Shown: positions 9,903-19,056, numbered from the stretch's first letter. The stretch: DNA of 64,000 nucleotides from Ralstonia wenshanensis (GCF_021173085.1 NZ_CP076412.1:1674001-1738000); one strand, 5' to 3'. The notes: generated from the letters alone by a model not told the origin. Translations and numbers: made by a program.

Positions 9903-9905
9903 CCG

Positions 9906-10754
9906 TCAGCCGGCTGAGACCGTGCGCTGCAATTGCTCGCCCAAGCCGGCGATGCCCAGGCGCATGGTCTGCCCAGGCTTGAGGTAGACCGGATTCGGCT
10001 TGATGCCCAGTCCCACGCCCGGTGGCGTGCCTGTCGAGATGACATCGCCGGGCTGCAGGCTCATGCAGCGGCTCAGATACGCCACGAGTTGGGCCACGCC
10101 AAACACCATCGTCCGTGTATTGCCGTTCTGGTAGCGGTGGCCGTCCACCTCCAGCCAGAGGTCCAGCGCCTGCGGGTCGGGCACCTCGTCGCGCGTGACC
10201 AGCCACGGGCCCAGCGGGCCGAACGTGTCGAAGCCCTTGCCCTTGTCCCACTGGCCGCCGCGCTCGATTTGCCATTCGCGTTCGGAAACGTCGTTGACGA
10301 TGCAGTAGCCGGCCACGTAGTCCAGCGCGTTGGCTTCGTCGATGTACTTGGCGGGCTTGCCGATGACCACGCCAAGTTCGACCTCCCAGTCGGTCTTGAC
10401 GGAGCCGCGCGGGATTTCGATGTCGTCATTCGGGCCGCAGATGGCGCTGGTCCACTTGTTGAAGACGACCGGCTCGGACGGTACAGGCAAGCCGGACTCC
10501 GCAGCGTGGTCGGCGTAGTTCAACCCGATGCAGATGAACTTGCCGACACGCCCGACGCACGGGCCAATGCGGGGTTGGCCGCTGACGGCCGGCAGCGTGG
10601 CAGGGTCCACGTCGCGCAGCTTGGCGAGCGATACGTCCGACAGCACATCGCCTGCAATGTCGTCGACGATGCCCGACAGATCGCGCAGGGTGCCGGTTGC
10701 ATCAAGCAGGCCGGGTTTCTCTTGGCCGTGGGGGCCGAAGCGCAGCAGTTTCAT
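9906..10754 (-). CDS. Fumarylacetoacetate hydrolase-family enzyme, probable diketo-deoxy-sugar-acid hydrolase
   Basis: 282-residue FAH-family protein. The sequence GKFICIGLNYADHAAESGLPVPSEPVVFNK, quoted here as KFICIGLNYADHAAESG and PVVFNKWTSAI, is typical of the group containing 2,4-diketo-3-deoxy-L-fuconate hydrolase, often misannotated ureidoglycolate lyase. Metal-binding positions are DWEVELGVVIG (Glu pair) and NDVSEREWQ (Asp). It ends an operon with a ketodeoxyfuconate-dehydrogenase-like SDR, an NTF2-like protein and kdgT. A C-C hydrolase cleaving a diketo-deoxy sugar acid to pyruvate plus a hydroxyacid fits best; the exact substrate is inferred. Confidence 0.85.
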   Translation of the reverse strand: MKLLRFGPHGQEKPGLLDATGTLRDLSGIVDDIAGDVLSDVSLAKLRDVDPATLPAVSGQPRIGPCVGRVGKFICIGLNYADHAAESGLPVPSEPVVFNKWTSAICGPNDDIEIPRGSVKTDWEVELGVVIGKPAKYIDEANALDYVAGYCIVNDVSEREWQIERGGQWDKGKGFDTFGPLGPWLVTRDEVPDPQALDLWLEVDGHRYQNGNTRTMVFGVAQLVAYLSRCMSLQPGDVISTGTPPGVGLGIKPNPVYLKPGQTMRLGIAGLGEQLQRTVSAG

Positions 10755-10792
10755 GAAAGGTTCAAATCGGTTGGGGGAAAGGCATCAAGGTA

Positions 10793-11551
10793 TCAATTTG
10801 ACCAGCCGCCGTCGATCAGGTGGACTTGCCCCGTCGTAAAGGCGGATTCGTCGGAAGCCAGATAGGCGGCCAGCGCGGCAATCTCTTCCGGCTGGCCGAG
10901 GCGCCCCATCGGCTGGCGTGCGACAAACGCCGCTTCGACTTCCGCGCGCGATTTTCCCTGCGTGCGGGCTTGTTCATCGATGCGCTGGGCGAGGGATGGC
11001 GACACCACCGTGCCCGGGCAGATCGCATTGCAGCGGATGCCGCGCGCCACAAAGTCTGCCGCCACGGATTTGGTCAGCCCGATCACCGCCGCCTTCGATG
11101 CGCCATACACAAAGCGGTTCGGCACGCCCTTGATGCTCGACGCGGCGGACGACATGTTGATGACACTGCCGCCACCGCGTTCCAGCATGCCCGGCAGGAA
11201 CGCGCGCAGGGTGCGGTACATCGACTTGACGTTGAGGTCGAACGAGAAATCCCATGCATCCTCATCGCACTCCAGCACCGAGCCGGCGTGTACGAAGCCC
11301 GCGCAGTTGAAGAGGATGTCGATGCCGCCAAGCTCGGCGGCGAGCGCATTGACCTGCTGGGTATCGCGCACGTCGAGCCGACGGACGTCGAACGGCACAT
11401 CGTTCAACGCATCGATGCGCAGGTCGGTGGCGATGACGCGGGCGCCTTCGCGCGCGAAGCGCTCGGCGCAGGCACGGCCGATGCCTTGGGCGGCGGCTGT
11501 CACGAGCGCAGTCTTGCCCGCCAGGCGCCCGGGGGAAGCGGTGCCCCTCAT
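10793..11551 (-). CDS. SDR oxidoreductase resembling 2-keto-3-deoxy-L-fuconate dehydrogenase / BDH2
   Basis: 252-residue short-chain dehydrogenase. The cofactor motif is TAAAQGIGRACAERFAREG; the downstream blocks are DILFNCAGFVHAGSVLECDE, INMSSAASSIKGVPNRFVYG with the YGASK catalytic motif, and ICPGTVVSPSL. These blocks closely match the BDH2/DHRS6 family, whose bacterial members oxidise 2-keto-3-deoxy-L-fuconate. The ATG at 11551 overlaps the TGA of the preceding NTF2-like gene (ATGA), so translation is probably coupled. It would oxidise a keto-deoxy sugar acid to the diketo form for the hydrolase encoded next. Confidence 0.85.
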   Translation of the reverse strand: MRGTASPGRLAGKTALVTAAAQGIGRACAERFAREGARVIATDLRIDALNDVPFDVRRLDVRDTQQVNALAAELGGIDILFNCAGFVHAGSVLECDEDAWDFSFDLNVKSMYRTLRAFLPGMLERGGGSVINMSSAASSIKGVPNRFVYGASKAAVIGLTKSVAADFVARGIRCNAICPGTVVSPSLAQRIDEQARTQGKSRAEVEAAFVARQPMGRLGQPEEIAALAAYLASDESAFTTGQVHLIDGGWSN

Positions 11552-12006
11552 TGCTTCGGAAGCAGATAGGCCTGGCGCGCAAACAGGCGCCAGCCGTCCG
11601 GATGCTTCTTCCACACCTGCAGCACGCCGATATGCGCGGTACTCGTCTTGCCGTCGGGCAGGTTGTTGACGGAGTCGAACACGTGGCGCACCCAGGCGTT
11701 GTCGCCGTTGACCTGCACGGTCTGGTTGGTCAGCGCAATCGACTTGAATGAATTCGTGCCGTCCAGCGCCTTGAGGAAGGCTGCGTGGTCTTCCAGCTTG
11801 CCCGACGAGTGGCCGTAGGTCAGATCGTTCTCGATCAGCTTGGTGAGCGTGGCGCCGTCGCTGGCAACCATGGCGACGCGCATGTGTTCCACGGCCTGCG
11901 CAACCGTATCGGCATCGGTGGCGGCATGGGCGAGGGCGCCGCCGGCCGCAAGGGCGACGGTCATCGCAACGCTCGCAATGCGGCGGACAAACGTGTGCAA
12001 CGGCAT
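11548..12006 (-). CDS. Secreted NTF2-like (SnoaL/DUF4440-type) protein
   Basis: 152-residue protein with a clear signal peptide (RRIASVAMTVALAAGGALAHA, cleavage near AHA/AT). The mature part has the NTF2-like fold pattern: AVEHMRVAMVASDGATL, the DLTYGHSSGKLEDHAAFL block, and the end GVLQVWKKHPDGWRLFARQ. The chosen ATG at 12006 is preceded by AGGAG. The gene sits between kdgT and the SDR gene, overlapping the latter by 4 nt. Relatives are called nuclear transport factor 2 family proteins and are often small isomerases, hydratases or ligand binders; its role here is unknown. Confidence 0.75.
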   Translation of the reverse strand: MPLHTFVRRIASVAMTVALAAGGALAHAATDADTVAQAVEHMRVAMVASDGATLTKLIENDLTYGHSSGKLEDHAAFLKALDGTNSFKSIALTNQTVQVNGDNAWVRHVFDSVNNLPDGKTSTAHIGVLQVWKKHPDGWRLFARQAYLLPKQ

Positions 12007-12052
12007 GGGCAATCTCCTCTCTGGTCTGGTGTGCGGTGCATCGCAGGCGTGG

Positions 12053-13069
12053 TCAGAAATGGGCTTCGCGGTGCGCAGCCTGCGGCGGCAGGCCCGCGGC
12101 TTCCGGCTCGGGTAACGGCGCCGCACGGCCCACACGCCGCACCCACATCGCGGTCAGGATCGGCACGAGAATCGCCGTGACGAGACACGCCGTGGCCACC
12201 AGCGCCGTGGCAGCCGGCACCATGGGTTTGAACTTGGGAATCATCTCGCCAATGATGGCCGGGTTGGCAACCGCCGCGCCGGCCGTGGACGATGCCGCCA
12301 GCCCAGCAGCGCCATTGCCGCCCGCAATGAACTTGTCCGCCAGTATGAGCGGCACGCCGGTAATGACGATCACCGTAAGACCGAGCAAGAGGCCAGGGAG
12401 GCCGCTCTTGGCAATCACGTGCAGGTCGATGCCGTTGCCCAGCGCAAAGCCGAAGAACGGAATAAGCGGATGCACGCAGCGGCCGAACAGTTCGCGCAGT
12501 TCACTGTCGAGATTGCCCAGCGTAAAACCGATCAGGAACGGCAGCACCGCGCCCACGAACAGCCTGGGCTCAAACACCGCGATGCCCGTTGCGCCGAGGA
12601 TCAACATGCTGACCAGCGGGCCCGATTCGACCGACATCAGCACGAATGCGCTGGCTTCTTCCTTGGTGCCGTACTGCTGCATGACGGCGGCGTAGAGCCC
12701 GCCGTTGGTCATGTCCATCGACGTGGTGATCGCCAATACCGACAGCCCGGCAAGGAGGCCGGTCTTGATGCCTTCGTCCGGAATGAACTGTGCAGCCACC
12801 AGCGTTGCCAGCCACGCCACTGCAATCTTGGTGACGAGCAGCGTGCCGGACTTGCGCAGCACCACGCCGGTGGCATGCAGGTCGATGGTCGCGCCCATGC
12901 AGAAGAACCACACCGCCAGGATCGGTACCGTGCCGGTGATCAGGCCGTTGGTGAACGAGCCGAAGTACTTCCCCGCGTCCGGCGCGAACGTATGCACGCA
13001 TGCACCGAGCAGCAGCGGCACGAGCATCAGCCCGCCCGGAATGCGGTCAATCGCCTTCTTGATCTTCAC
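12053..13069 (-). CDS. kdgT: 2-keto-3-deoxygluconate permease
   Basis: 338-residue inner-membrane protein with about 10 hydrophobic segments, matching the KdgT family: [20 protein letters not shown] at the N-terminus, the GATIDL block, and [21 protein letters not shown]. It should import 2-keto-3-deoxygluconate and related keto-deoxy acids by proton symport. The C-terminal 25 residues are a polar tail. It is first in a leftward operon with the NTF2-like, SDR and hydrolase genes, divergent from kduI, with an operator-like palindrome 72 bp upstream of the start. Confidence 0.92.
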   Translation of the reverse strand: MKIKKAIDRIPGGLMLVPLLLGACVHTFAPDAGKYFGSFTNGLITGTVPILAVWFFCMGATIDLHATGVVLRKSGTLLVTKIAVAWLATLVAAQFIPDEGIKTGLLAGLSVLAITTSMDMTNGGLYAAVMQQYGTKEEASAFVLMSVESGPLVSMLILGATGIAVFEPRLFVGAVLPFLIGFTLGNLDSELRELFGRCVHPLIPFFGFALGNGIDLHVIAKSGLPGLLLGLTVIVITGVPLILADKFIAGGNGAAGLAASSTAGAAVANPAIIGEMIPKFKPMVPAATALVATACLVTAILVPILTAMWVRRVGRAAPLPEPEAAGLPPQAAHREAHF

Positions 13070-13140
13070 GTCTCCTCCATGAGCCTCTATGGGCTCGGTT
13101 GGTCAGGGTCCAACATCGTGGAGTGACTATAGCGGATGAT

Positions 13141-13157
13141 ATGGAACGATGTTCCAT
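13141..13157. promoter_or_regulatory. Perfect palindrome, probable KdgR/IclR-type operator (kdgT side)
   Basis: ATGGAAC-GAT-GTTCCAT is a 17-bp perfect inverted repeat in the kdgT-kduI divergent region. Its TGGAAC..GTTCCA core resembles the TGAAAC..GTTTCA core of enterobacterial KdgR sites. The IclR gene at 15060 is the natural candidate binder. Confidence 0.65.
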
Positions 13158-13250
13158 GTTTTTTGATTTCAGGGATTTATCGTTTACCCTGGGGCGCAAA
13201 TGTGTGCGGTGCAGTGTGGTCCCACTTGATCTGGGTCTCATTCGAAAAAT

Positions 13251-13267
13251 GTGGATCGACGTTCCGT
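13251..13267. promoter_or_regulatory. Second, imperfect copy of the palindrome (kduI side)
   Basis: GTGGATCGACGTTCCGT matches the perfect palindrome at 13141-13157 at 13 of 17 positions and is centred 110 bp from it, 83 bp before the kduI start. The pair could allow looping or independent control of the two divergent promoters. Confidence 0.5.
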
Positions 13268-13349
13268 GTTTGCGTTTTTTGTGCTTCAATCCCACCCAGA
13301 ACAGCCGGCAGCGCGATGAATGCCGGTGCATTCCCTACGGAGAAACGGC

Positions 13350-14186
13350 ATGGAAGTGCGGCAAGGAATCCACAGCGAACACGCAAAAGCCCTCGACACG
13401 GCGGGGCTGCGCCGGCAGTTTCTGGTGGAACAGGTGTTTGAGCGCGATGCGCTTCAGCTCACGTACAGCCATATCGACCGGATCATCGTGGGCGGTGCGT
13501 GGCCGGCAACGCGGCCGGTGGAGGTGCCGGCATCGCTCGCCAAGTCGATGGGCGTAAGCCATCTGCTGGAGCGCCGCGAGCTGGGCGCGATCAACATTGG
13601 CGGTCCGGGCTGGGTGGAGGTGGATGGCACGCGGCACGCCGTCGGCAATGAAGAGGCGATCTACATCGGCCAGGGCGGCCAGAACGTCGTCTTTGGCAGC
13701 GACGATGCGGCGCGGCCCGCCAAGTTCTACATCAACTGCGCGCCGGCCCATACTGCGTATCCCACGCGCACGATCACGCTGGCGCAGGCGTCTCCCGAAA
13801 CGCTGGGCGATCCGGCCACCAGCAACCGGCGCACGATCTACAAGTTCATCGTGCCGGACGTGCTGCCCACCTGCCAGCTCTCGATGGGCATGACCAAGCT
13901 CGAGCCCGGCAGCCTGTGGAACACGATGCCGTGCCATACGCACGAGCGCCGCATGGAGGTGTATTTCTATTTCAACCTGCCGGACAACGCCGCCGTGTTC
14001 CACATGCTCGGCGAGCCGCAGGAGACGCGTCACATCCTCGTCCACAACGAGCAGGCCGTGATCTCGCCCAGCTGGTCGATCCACTCGGGCGTGGGCACGC
14101 AGGCCTACACCTTCATCTGGGGCATGGTCGGCGAGAACCAGGTGTTCCACGACATGGATCACATCGCCATTGCCGACCTGCGCTGA
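13350..14186 (+). CDS. kduI: 5-dehydro-4-deoxy-D-glucuronate isomerase
   Basis: 278-residue KduI, the same length as the E. coli enzyme. It converts 5-keto-4-deoxyuronate, from pectin or other polyuronide lyase products, to 2,5-diketo-3-deoxygluconate. The cupin zinc ligands are visible in [15 protein letters not shown] (His, His, Glu) and SWSIHSGVG (His). The ATG at 13350 is preceded by ACGGAG at proper spacing; the earlier in-frame codon at 13320 has no such site. kduD follows after 4 nt, so the two steps are co-expressed. Confidence 0.96.
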   Translation: MEVRQGIHSEHAKALDTAGLRRQFLVEQVFERDALQLTYSHIDRIIVGGAWPATRPVEVPASLAKSMGVSHLLERRELGAINIGGPGWVEVDGTRHAVGNEEAIYIGQGGQNVVFGSDDAARPAKFYINCAPAHTAYPTRTITLAQASPETLGDPATSNRRTIYKFIVPDVLPTCQLSMGMTKLEPGSLWNTMPCHTHERRMEVYFYFNLPDNAAVFHMLGEPQETRHILVHNEQAVISPSWSIHSGVGTQAYTFIWGMVGENQVFHDMDHIAIADLR

Positions 14187-14190
14187 CACC

Positions 14191-14976
14191 ATGCGGCTCG
14201 AGAATCCCAACCTCCAGAGTGCAAACCTGTTCGATCTGACCGGCAAGGTGGCCATTGTTACCGGCAGCAACACGGGGTTGGGCGCGGGCATGGCGACGGC
14301 GCTGGCGGCAGCCGGTTGCGACATCGTCGGCGCCAACCGCTCGGACCCGGCGGAGACCGCCGCGCGCGTTGAAGCAGCGGGTCGCCGGTTCGTCGACGTG
14401 CGGGCCGATCTGTCTTCGCTCCAGCCGATCGACAGCATTGTCGAGGCCGCGATGGACACCTTCGGCCGGGTCGATGTCCTCGTCAACAACGCCGGCATCA
14501 TCCGCCGCTGCGACGCGCTCGAATTTTCCGAAGCCGATTGGGATGCGGTCATCGACGTCAACCTCAAGGGCGTGTTTTTTCTCTCGCAGGCGGTGGCGCG
14601 GCAGTTCGTGCAGCAAGGCGGGCGCGGCAAGATCATCAACGTGGCATCGATGCTGTCGTTTCAGGGCGGCATTCGCGTGCCGTCTTATACGGCATCGAAG
14701 AGCGGTGTGCTGGGGCTGACCCGGCTGCTGGCCAACGAGTGGGCGGGGCGCGGCATCAACGTCAACGCCATCGCGCCCGGTTACATGGAAACCGACAACA
14801 CAGCGCAATTGCGTGAAGACCGGCAGCGCAGCGAAGAGATCCTCGCGCGCATTCCGGCCGGGCGCTGGGGCGTGCCGGACGACCTGGCGGGCGCGGTGGT
14901 GTTTCTGGCTTCAGCCGCATCGGACTACGTGCACGGCCACACGCTGGCGGTGGACGGCGGCTGGCTGGCGCGATAG
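14191..14976 (+). CDS. kduD: 2-dehydro-3-deoxy-D-gluconate 5-dehydrogenase
   Basis: 261-residue SDR that reduces 2,5-diketo-3-deoxygluconate to 2-keto-3-deoxygluconate (KDG). Motifs are TGSNTGLGAGMA (cofactor), VNNAGIIRR, the YTASKSG active site (Tyr-x3-Lys), IAPGYMETDNTAQL and the C-terminal TLAVDGGWLAR. Starting at MRLENPNLQS it begins 4 nt after kduI. The KDG produced would normally go to KdgK and Eda, neither of which is encoded nearby; the oxidative SDR/hydrolase pair across the divergent promoter may replace them. Confidence 0.94.
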   Translation: MRLENPNLQSANLFDLTGKVAIVTGSNTGLGAGMATALAAAGCDIVGANRSDPAETAARVEAAGRRFVDVRADLSSLQPIDSIVEAAMDTFGRVDVLVNNAGIIRRCDALEFSEADWDAVIDVNLKGVFFLSQAVARQFVQQGGRGKIINVASMLSFQGGIRVPSYTASKSGVLGLTRLLANEWAGRGINVNAIAPGYMETDNTAQLREDRQRSEEILARIPAGRWGVPDDLAGAVVFLASAASDYVHGHTLAVDGGWLAR

Positions 14977-15059
14977 TCAAGTCGGCAAGTGGATAGGTGG
15001 AACGCGGTATGAGACCGGTTATGCTCTCTCCAGATTTTGAAATCACGGAACCACGAGAG

Positions 15060-15899
15060 ATGAAAGCCACGCCCCGGCAACGCAAGCCGGAAGACCCGTC
15101 CGCCAATGAACCCGTTGATGCCGGTGCCGATAAGGCCGAGTCGGTCTCGGCGGTCGACAAGGTGTTCACCATCCTGGCCGCGATGGGCGAGCTTGGCGCC
15201 GTCGGCCCGAGCGAGTTGTCGCAGCGGTTGGGTATGTCCAAGACGACGGTTCACCGCTTCCTGCAGACGCTCAAAGGCCTCGGCTATGTGGCGCAGGAAG
15301 GCGACACCGATCGATACCGGCTGACCATCCGCCTGTTCGAGCTTGGCGCCAAGGCGCTGGAAAACGTCGACCTCGTCCGTGAGGCTGACACCGAGATGCG
15401 GCGCATTGGTCAGCTCACGCGCGAGGCGGTCCACCTGGGCGCCTTTGACGAAGACGCCATTATCTATATCCATAAGATCGACGCCGATTACGGCTTGCGC
15501 ATGCAGTCGCGCATCGGCCGGCGCAATCCGCTGCACAGCACGGCCATCGGCAAGGTGCTGCTGGCATACATGCCGCCGGAAGAGGCGCGCGAGGTGCTGT
15601 CGAAGGTGGAGTTCAAGAAGTCCACGCAGAAGACGCTCGCCTCTGCAGAGGCCGTGCTGAGCATCCTGCCGCGCGTGCGCCAGCAAGGTTTTGGCGAAGA
15701 CAACGAAGAGCAGGAAGACGGTCTGCTGTGCATTGCCGTGCCGGTGTTCGATCGTTTTGACCGCGTGATTGCGGGGCTGTCGATCTCGTTCCCGACCATG
15801 CGTTGCGGCGCCGACACCAAAGCGCACTACGTCGCGCTGCTGCAGCAGGCTGGTGCGGCCATCTCTTCGCGCCTGGGCCACCATCCTGCTTCCCACTGA
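15060..15899 (+). CDS. IclR family regulator, KdgR-like
   Basis: 279-residue IclR regulator: N-terminal winged HTH (residues about 30-90, including LGMSKTTVHRFLQTLKGLGYV) and a C-terminal effector-binding domain (LFELGAKALENVDLV through AVPVFDRFDRVIAGLSISFP). I chose the ATG at 15060 with upstream GAGAG; three upstream in-frame ATGs are possible. A 28-residue low-complexity N-terminal extension precedes the HTH. Its position after kduI-kduD, and KdgR being an IclR protein in enterobacteria, make it the probable regulator of the kdgT/kduI divergent operons, with KDG or a diketo acid as ligand. Confidence 0.85.
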   Translation: MKATPRQRKPEDPSANEPVDAGADKAESVSAVDKVFTILAAMGELGAVGPSELSQRLGMSKTTVHRFLQTLKGLGYVAQEGDTDRYRLTIRLFELGAKALENVDLVREADTEMRRIGQLTREAVHLGAFDEDAIIYIHKIDADYGLRMQSRIGRRNPLHSTAIGKVLLAYMPPEEAREVLSKVEFKKSTQKTLASAEAVLSILPRVRQQGFGEDNEEQEDGLLCIAVPVFDRFDRVIAGLSISFPTMRCGADTKAHYVALLQQAGAAISSRLGHHPASH

Positions 15900-16001
15900 G
15901 GGCGCTGCAGGATTAGCCAGTCCGTCCTATCCTCTGCGTTGTTTCCCGCATCTGAGCCTGTGCGCTCAGCATTCCATTCCCACCGTATTGGAGTCGATCA
16001 C

Positions 16002-17054
16002 ATGCGTTACAACCAACTGGGCCGGACTGGCCTGTTTGTATCGGAGCTGTGCCTGGGCACGATGACCTTCGGCGGCAACGACGGCATTTGGCAGCACATC
16101 GGTGATTTGCAGCAAGCCGACGCTGAGCGCCTGATCGGGCGCGCGCTCGACGCCGGCATCAATTTCATCGATACGGCCGATGTATACGCCAACGGCGTCG
16201 CTGAACAGATGACGGGGCAGGCGCTCAAGAACCTGAAAGTGCCGCGCGACAGCGTGGTCGTCGCCACCAAGGTGTTCGGCCAGACCGGCGACAGCGTGAA
16301 CGCACGCGGCGCCTCACGCCTGCACATCATGGACGGCATCAAGGCGAGCCTGAAACGGATGCAGCTCGACCATATCGATCTCTATCAGATCCATGGTTTC
16401 GACCCGGCCACGCCCATCGAAGAAACCGTGCGTGCGCTCGACACGCTCGTCCAGCATGGCCATGTGCGCTATGTGGGCGTATCGAATTGGGCGGCGTGGC
16501 AGATCGTCAAGGCGTTGGGGATTGCCGAGCGGCTGGGCTGCGCACGTTTCGAAAGCTTGCAGGCGTACTACACCGTGGCCGGCCGCGACCTGGAGCGTGA
16601 ACTGGTGCCGATGCTCAAAAGCGAAGGCCTCGGCCTGATGGTATGGAGCCCGCTGGCTGGCGGCCTGCTCAGCGGCAAATACACGCGCGAACAGCACGGC
16701 GAGCAAGACAGCCGCCGCAACAAGTTCGACTTCCCGCCGGTGGATCGTGCGCGTGCCTACACCTGTGTCGATGCCATGCGCGTCATGGCCACTGCGCGCA
16801 GTGTGTCGGTCGCGCAGATCGCGCTCGCGTGGCTGCTGCATCAGCGTGCAGTGACCACCGTGATCGTGGGCGCCAAGAAGATCGAGCAGCTCGACGACAA
16901 CATCGCGGCCACCAAGGTTGAGCTGACGGCGGACGAACTGGCGCAGCTCGATGAGCTGAGCAAGCTGCCGCCCGAATACCCGGGTTGGATGCTGGAGCGG
17001 CAAGGCGAGTACCGGCGTGGCCAGCTTGCCGGAATGCGGCAGGCCGATCGCTAG
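16002..17054 (+). CDS. Aldo/keto reductase
   Basis: 350-residue NADPH-dependent aldo/keto reductase of the YajO/Tas-like group. The catalytic tetrad is visible: Asp and Tyr in [13 protein letters not shown], Lys in [10 protein letters not shown], and His in LYQIHGFDP. The C-terminal cofactor region is [16 protein letters not shown]. The ATG at 16002 begins [19 protein letters not shown], the usual family start. It is 102 bp downstream of the kdgR-like gene on the same strand. The substrate is unknown; a sugar aldehyde or keto-acid reduction would suit the locus. Confidence 0.87.
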   Translation: MRYNQLGRTGLFVSELCLGTMTFGGNDGIWQHIGDLQQADAERLIGRALDAGINFIDTADVYANGVAEQMTGQALKNLKVPRDSVVVATKVFGQTGDSVNARGASRLHIMDGIKASLKRMQLDHIDLYQIHGFDPATPIEETVRALDTLVQHGHVRYVGVSNWAAWQIVKALGIAERLGCARFESLQAYYTVAGRDLERELVPMLKSEGLGLMVWSPLAGGLLSGKYTREQHGEQDSRRNKFDFPPVDRARAYTCVDAMRVMATARSVSVAQIALAWLLHQRAVTTVIVGAKKIEQLDDNIAATKVELTADELAQLDELSKLPPEYPGWMLERQGEYRRGQLAGMRQADR

Positions 17055-17668
17055 TCTGCCGGCTCAAAACGTTCGCCTTTGAACACGCGGTGCGGGTTGC
17101 CGCGCTCCACCTGATGATGGAGCGCGCGCCGTTGCGCACGCTGCGCCGCATCGGCAGCTGCGTCGTGGTCCGCCAGCTTGTGAGCGAGCAGCAGCACGGC
17201 CAGGCGTTTGTTGGCGTACTGGCTGCGCTCCGTCTGCACCTTCATGCTGATGCCCGTGGCGATATGGGTGGCCCGTACGGCCGACTCCGTCTTGTTGACA
17301 TGTTGGCCGCCGGGGCCCGAAGAACGCGTGGTCTCGAAGCGGATCTCGCCCGGTAGCGTTTCTGATGGCGCTGCACAGCGCGCCACCCCGAAGAACCAAT
17401 TCTTGCGCTCGTGCCGCGGCCGATAGGGGCTCGTGCATGTCCACTGGATCGTGCCTTCCCATGCTCGCGCCACGGCGTCTTCAGTGTCACCTTCCAGGCT
17501 GATCAAGGCTGAACGCAGCGTGCCAGCGCGCTCTCCATCCTCCTGTTCCAGCAGCTCGAGTTTGACGCCAGCGTCTGCGGCTTCGCGTTGCAGTTGCGCG
17601 AGCGCTTTCACCACAGCCAGTTCGCATTCGGCCGGACCTTGCGCGGAAGAGAGTTGCAATAGCACCAT
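17051..17668 (-). CDS. prfH: Peptide chain release factor homologue PrfH
   Basis: 205-residue class I release-factor homologue without the stop-codon recognition domain of RF1/RF2. The peptidyl-hydrolysis motif [17 protein letters not shown] (GGQ at residues 120-122) is intact, so it can release nascent chains from ribosomes. The ATG at 17668-17666 shares one base with the rtcB TGA (TGATG), which argues for coupled translation. PrfH-RtcB pairs have been reported to rescue ribosomes whose decoding-centre 16S rRNA has been cut and then religate the RNA. The 4-bp overlap with the convergent aldo/keto reductase is at the extreme 3' end. Confidence 0.93.
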   Translation of the reverse strand: MVLLQLSSAQGPAECELAVVKALAQLQREAADAGVKLELLEQEDGERAGTLRSALISLEGDTEDAVARAWEGTIQWTCTSPYRPRHERKNWFFGVARCAAPSETLPGEIRFETTRSSGPGGQHVNKTESAVRATHIATGISMKVQTERSQYANKRLAVLLLAHKLADHDAAADAAQRAQRRALHHQVERGNPHRVFKGERFEPAD

Positions 17669-18795
17669 CAGCAACACTCCCCGCGCGTCTTGTACGTCAA
17701 CACCGGGCGCAGGCGCGCGAGCACCTTGACCAGGCCGGCATCCACCAGCGGCGCGATGACGCTGTCGATGGCCTTGTAGGCCTCGGGCGCCTCTTCGTAG
17801 ATCAACTGCTTGTCTGCGCAGATGACGTGGCCGCCGAGCTTGGTGCGGTTGAGCTGCGCCGGCGTGAAGCGGCGGACGAGCCGGTCTTTGCACTCGCTGC
17901 GCATCCATTTGCGGCCCGCGCCGTGAGCGAGCGAAAACAAGCCGTGCTCGCTCGGGCGTGGCGCGACGAGGTAGCTGTAATCGCCACGCGAACCGGGAAT
18001 GACGACCACGCCGGCATCCGACGGCGTCGAGCCCTTGCGATGCAGCCAGCCGTGCTCGCCAAACACCGTGGCCGGTGCGACAAAGTTGTGATGCACGTCG
18101 AGCAGCGCTTTACCGTGCGCGTGCAGGCGGTCGAGCATGCGGTGTGCGATCAGTTCGCGGTTGGCCCTCGCAAAGCGCAGCGCCGTCTCGTGGCGCGTCA
18201 GATAGGCGCCGCACGCCGCATCGTCCTGTGCGAGCCCGGCATGCCCATATGCGCGCACGTGCTCATCGAGGATGGCCTGGCCAAGCCCACGCGAGCCGCT
18301 ATGCACAAGCAGCAGAAGCTGGCGCGGGTCGAGCGGCAGTTCCTCTGCGTCGTAGATCTCGTCAATGCGCTGTAGCTCGGCAAAGTGGTTGCCGCCGCCG
18401 ATGGTGCCAAGCGCGGCATCGAAGCCGGTGCCATGCGGCGCCAACGAAGCAGCCAGTTCGCTCCAGCTTTCGTCCAGCGGCCCGTCGATGTTTCCAAGAC
18501 GCTTTTCAAGCTTGTCCAGGCTGATCTTGTTGGCGTCGAGATCGGTGGCCCACAGCGTCATGCCGCACCCGATGTCATTGCCGATCAATGCCGGATACAA
18601 GCGGCCGACCGAGAAAAACGCAGCGCCGACGGGGTAGCCGCGACCCGGATGCAAGTCGGGCATGCCTGCCACGTGACGCATGCCGTCGAGTGCTTTGGCT
18701 GTTTGAAGTTGTCGGATCGCGTCGCCTTCGATCCAGGTGTCGTCCGAGGCGATCAGGGAGACGCCGTCGAACAAATGCAAGATGCAATTGCCCAT
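17668..18795 (-). CDS. rtcB: RtcB-family RNA ligase (PrfH-associated)
   Basis: 375-residue RtcB, which joins 2',3'-cyclic phosphate and 5'-OH RNA ends with GTP and Mn2+. Key residues are visible: Asp74 and Cys77 in GNDIGCGM, His137 in GGGNHF, His165 in HSGSRGLG, the VHHNFVAP histidines near 235, and the guanylylated His291 in LAHGAGRKW. It is slightly shorter than E. coli RtcB and lacks linked rtcA or the sigma-54 regulator rtcR; prfH is linked instead. The rtcB start has only a weak ribosome-binding site, but a strong AGGAGG with a short ORF lies upstream. Confidence 0.93.
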   Translation of the reverse strand: MGNCILHLFDGVSLIASDDTWIEGDAIRQLQTAKALDGMRHVAGMPDLHPGRGYPVGAAFFSVGRLYPALIGNDIGCGMTLWATDLDANKISLDKLEKRLGNIDGPLDESWSELAASLAPHGTGFDAALGTIGGGNHFAELQRIDEIYDAEELPLDPRQLLLLVHSGSRGLGQAILDEHVRAYGHAGLAQDDAACGAYLTRHETALRFARANRELIAHRMLDRLHAHGKALLDVHHNFVAPATVFGEHGWLHRKGSTPSDAGVVVIPGSRGDYSYLVAPRPSEHGLFSLAHGAGRKWMRSECKDRLVRRFTPAQLNRTKLGGHVICADKQLIYEEAPEAYKAIDSVIAPLVDAGLVKVLARLRPVLTYKTRGECC

Positions 18796-18890
18796 GAATG
18801 GTCCATATCAGGTTTGAAAAAAAACTGATGTGGCAGGCCGTAGGCCGGGGCAATGCGAAGACGCTGCGAACTACAGCGCGAGAGGTTCGA

Positions 18891-18935
18891 TCAACCCAGG
18901 CAAGGGCCTGCAAAGGGGAAGGCAAGGTGACGCAT
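18891..18935 (-). CDS. Possible 14-residue leader peptide upstream of rtcB
   Basis: AGGAGG (18950-18945) is followed 9 nt later by ATG and a 14-codon frame, MRHLAFPFAGPCLG, ending in TGA, 95 nt before the rtcB start. The Shine-Dalgarno match is much better than that of rtcB itself. There is no homology evidence. It may be a translation-sensing leader ORF, or chance. Confidence 0.35.
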   Translation of the reverse strand: MRHLAFPFAGPCLG

Positions 18936-18982
18936 GATGTTTTTTCCTCCTATGCAAAATGGTTGATCGGTAAGCGGGGCGG

Positions 18983-19012
18983 ATACTAGCACCGCGCTTT
19001 GCGCACTCGCAA
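18983..19012 (-). promoter_or_regulatory. Candidate sigma-70 promoter of rtcB-prfH
   Basis: Read on the minus strand, TTGCGA (19012-19007), an 18-nt spacer and TAGTAT (18988-18983) with an extended TGC before it form a plausible sigma-70 promoter. It lies just upstream of the AGGAGG and leader ORF. No sigma-54 motif is seen, unlike the classical rtcBA operon. Confidence 0.45.
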
Positions 19013-19056
19013 GTACGATCAAACGTAAGTGTTGGATTGTTGAAACGCGACAGCGC

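Noticed and set aside
14990-15006. TGGAACGCGGTATGA upstream of the kdgR-like gene as a third operator
   Set aside because: Only the left half-site matches the palindrome at 13141; the right arm is missing.
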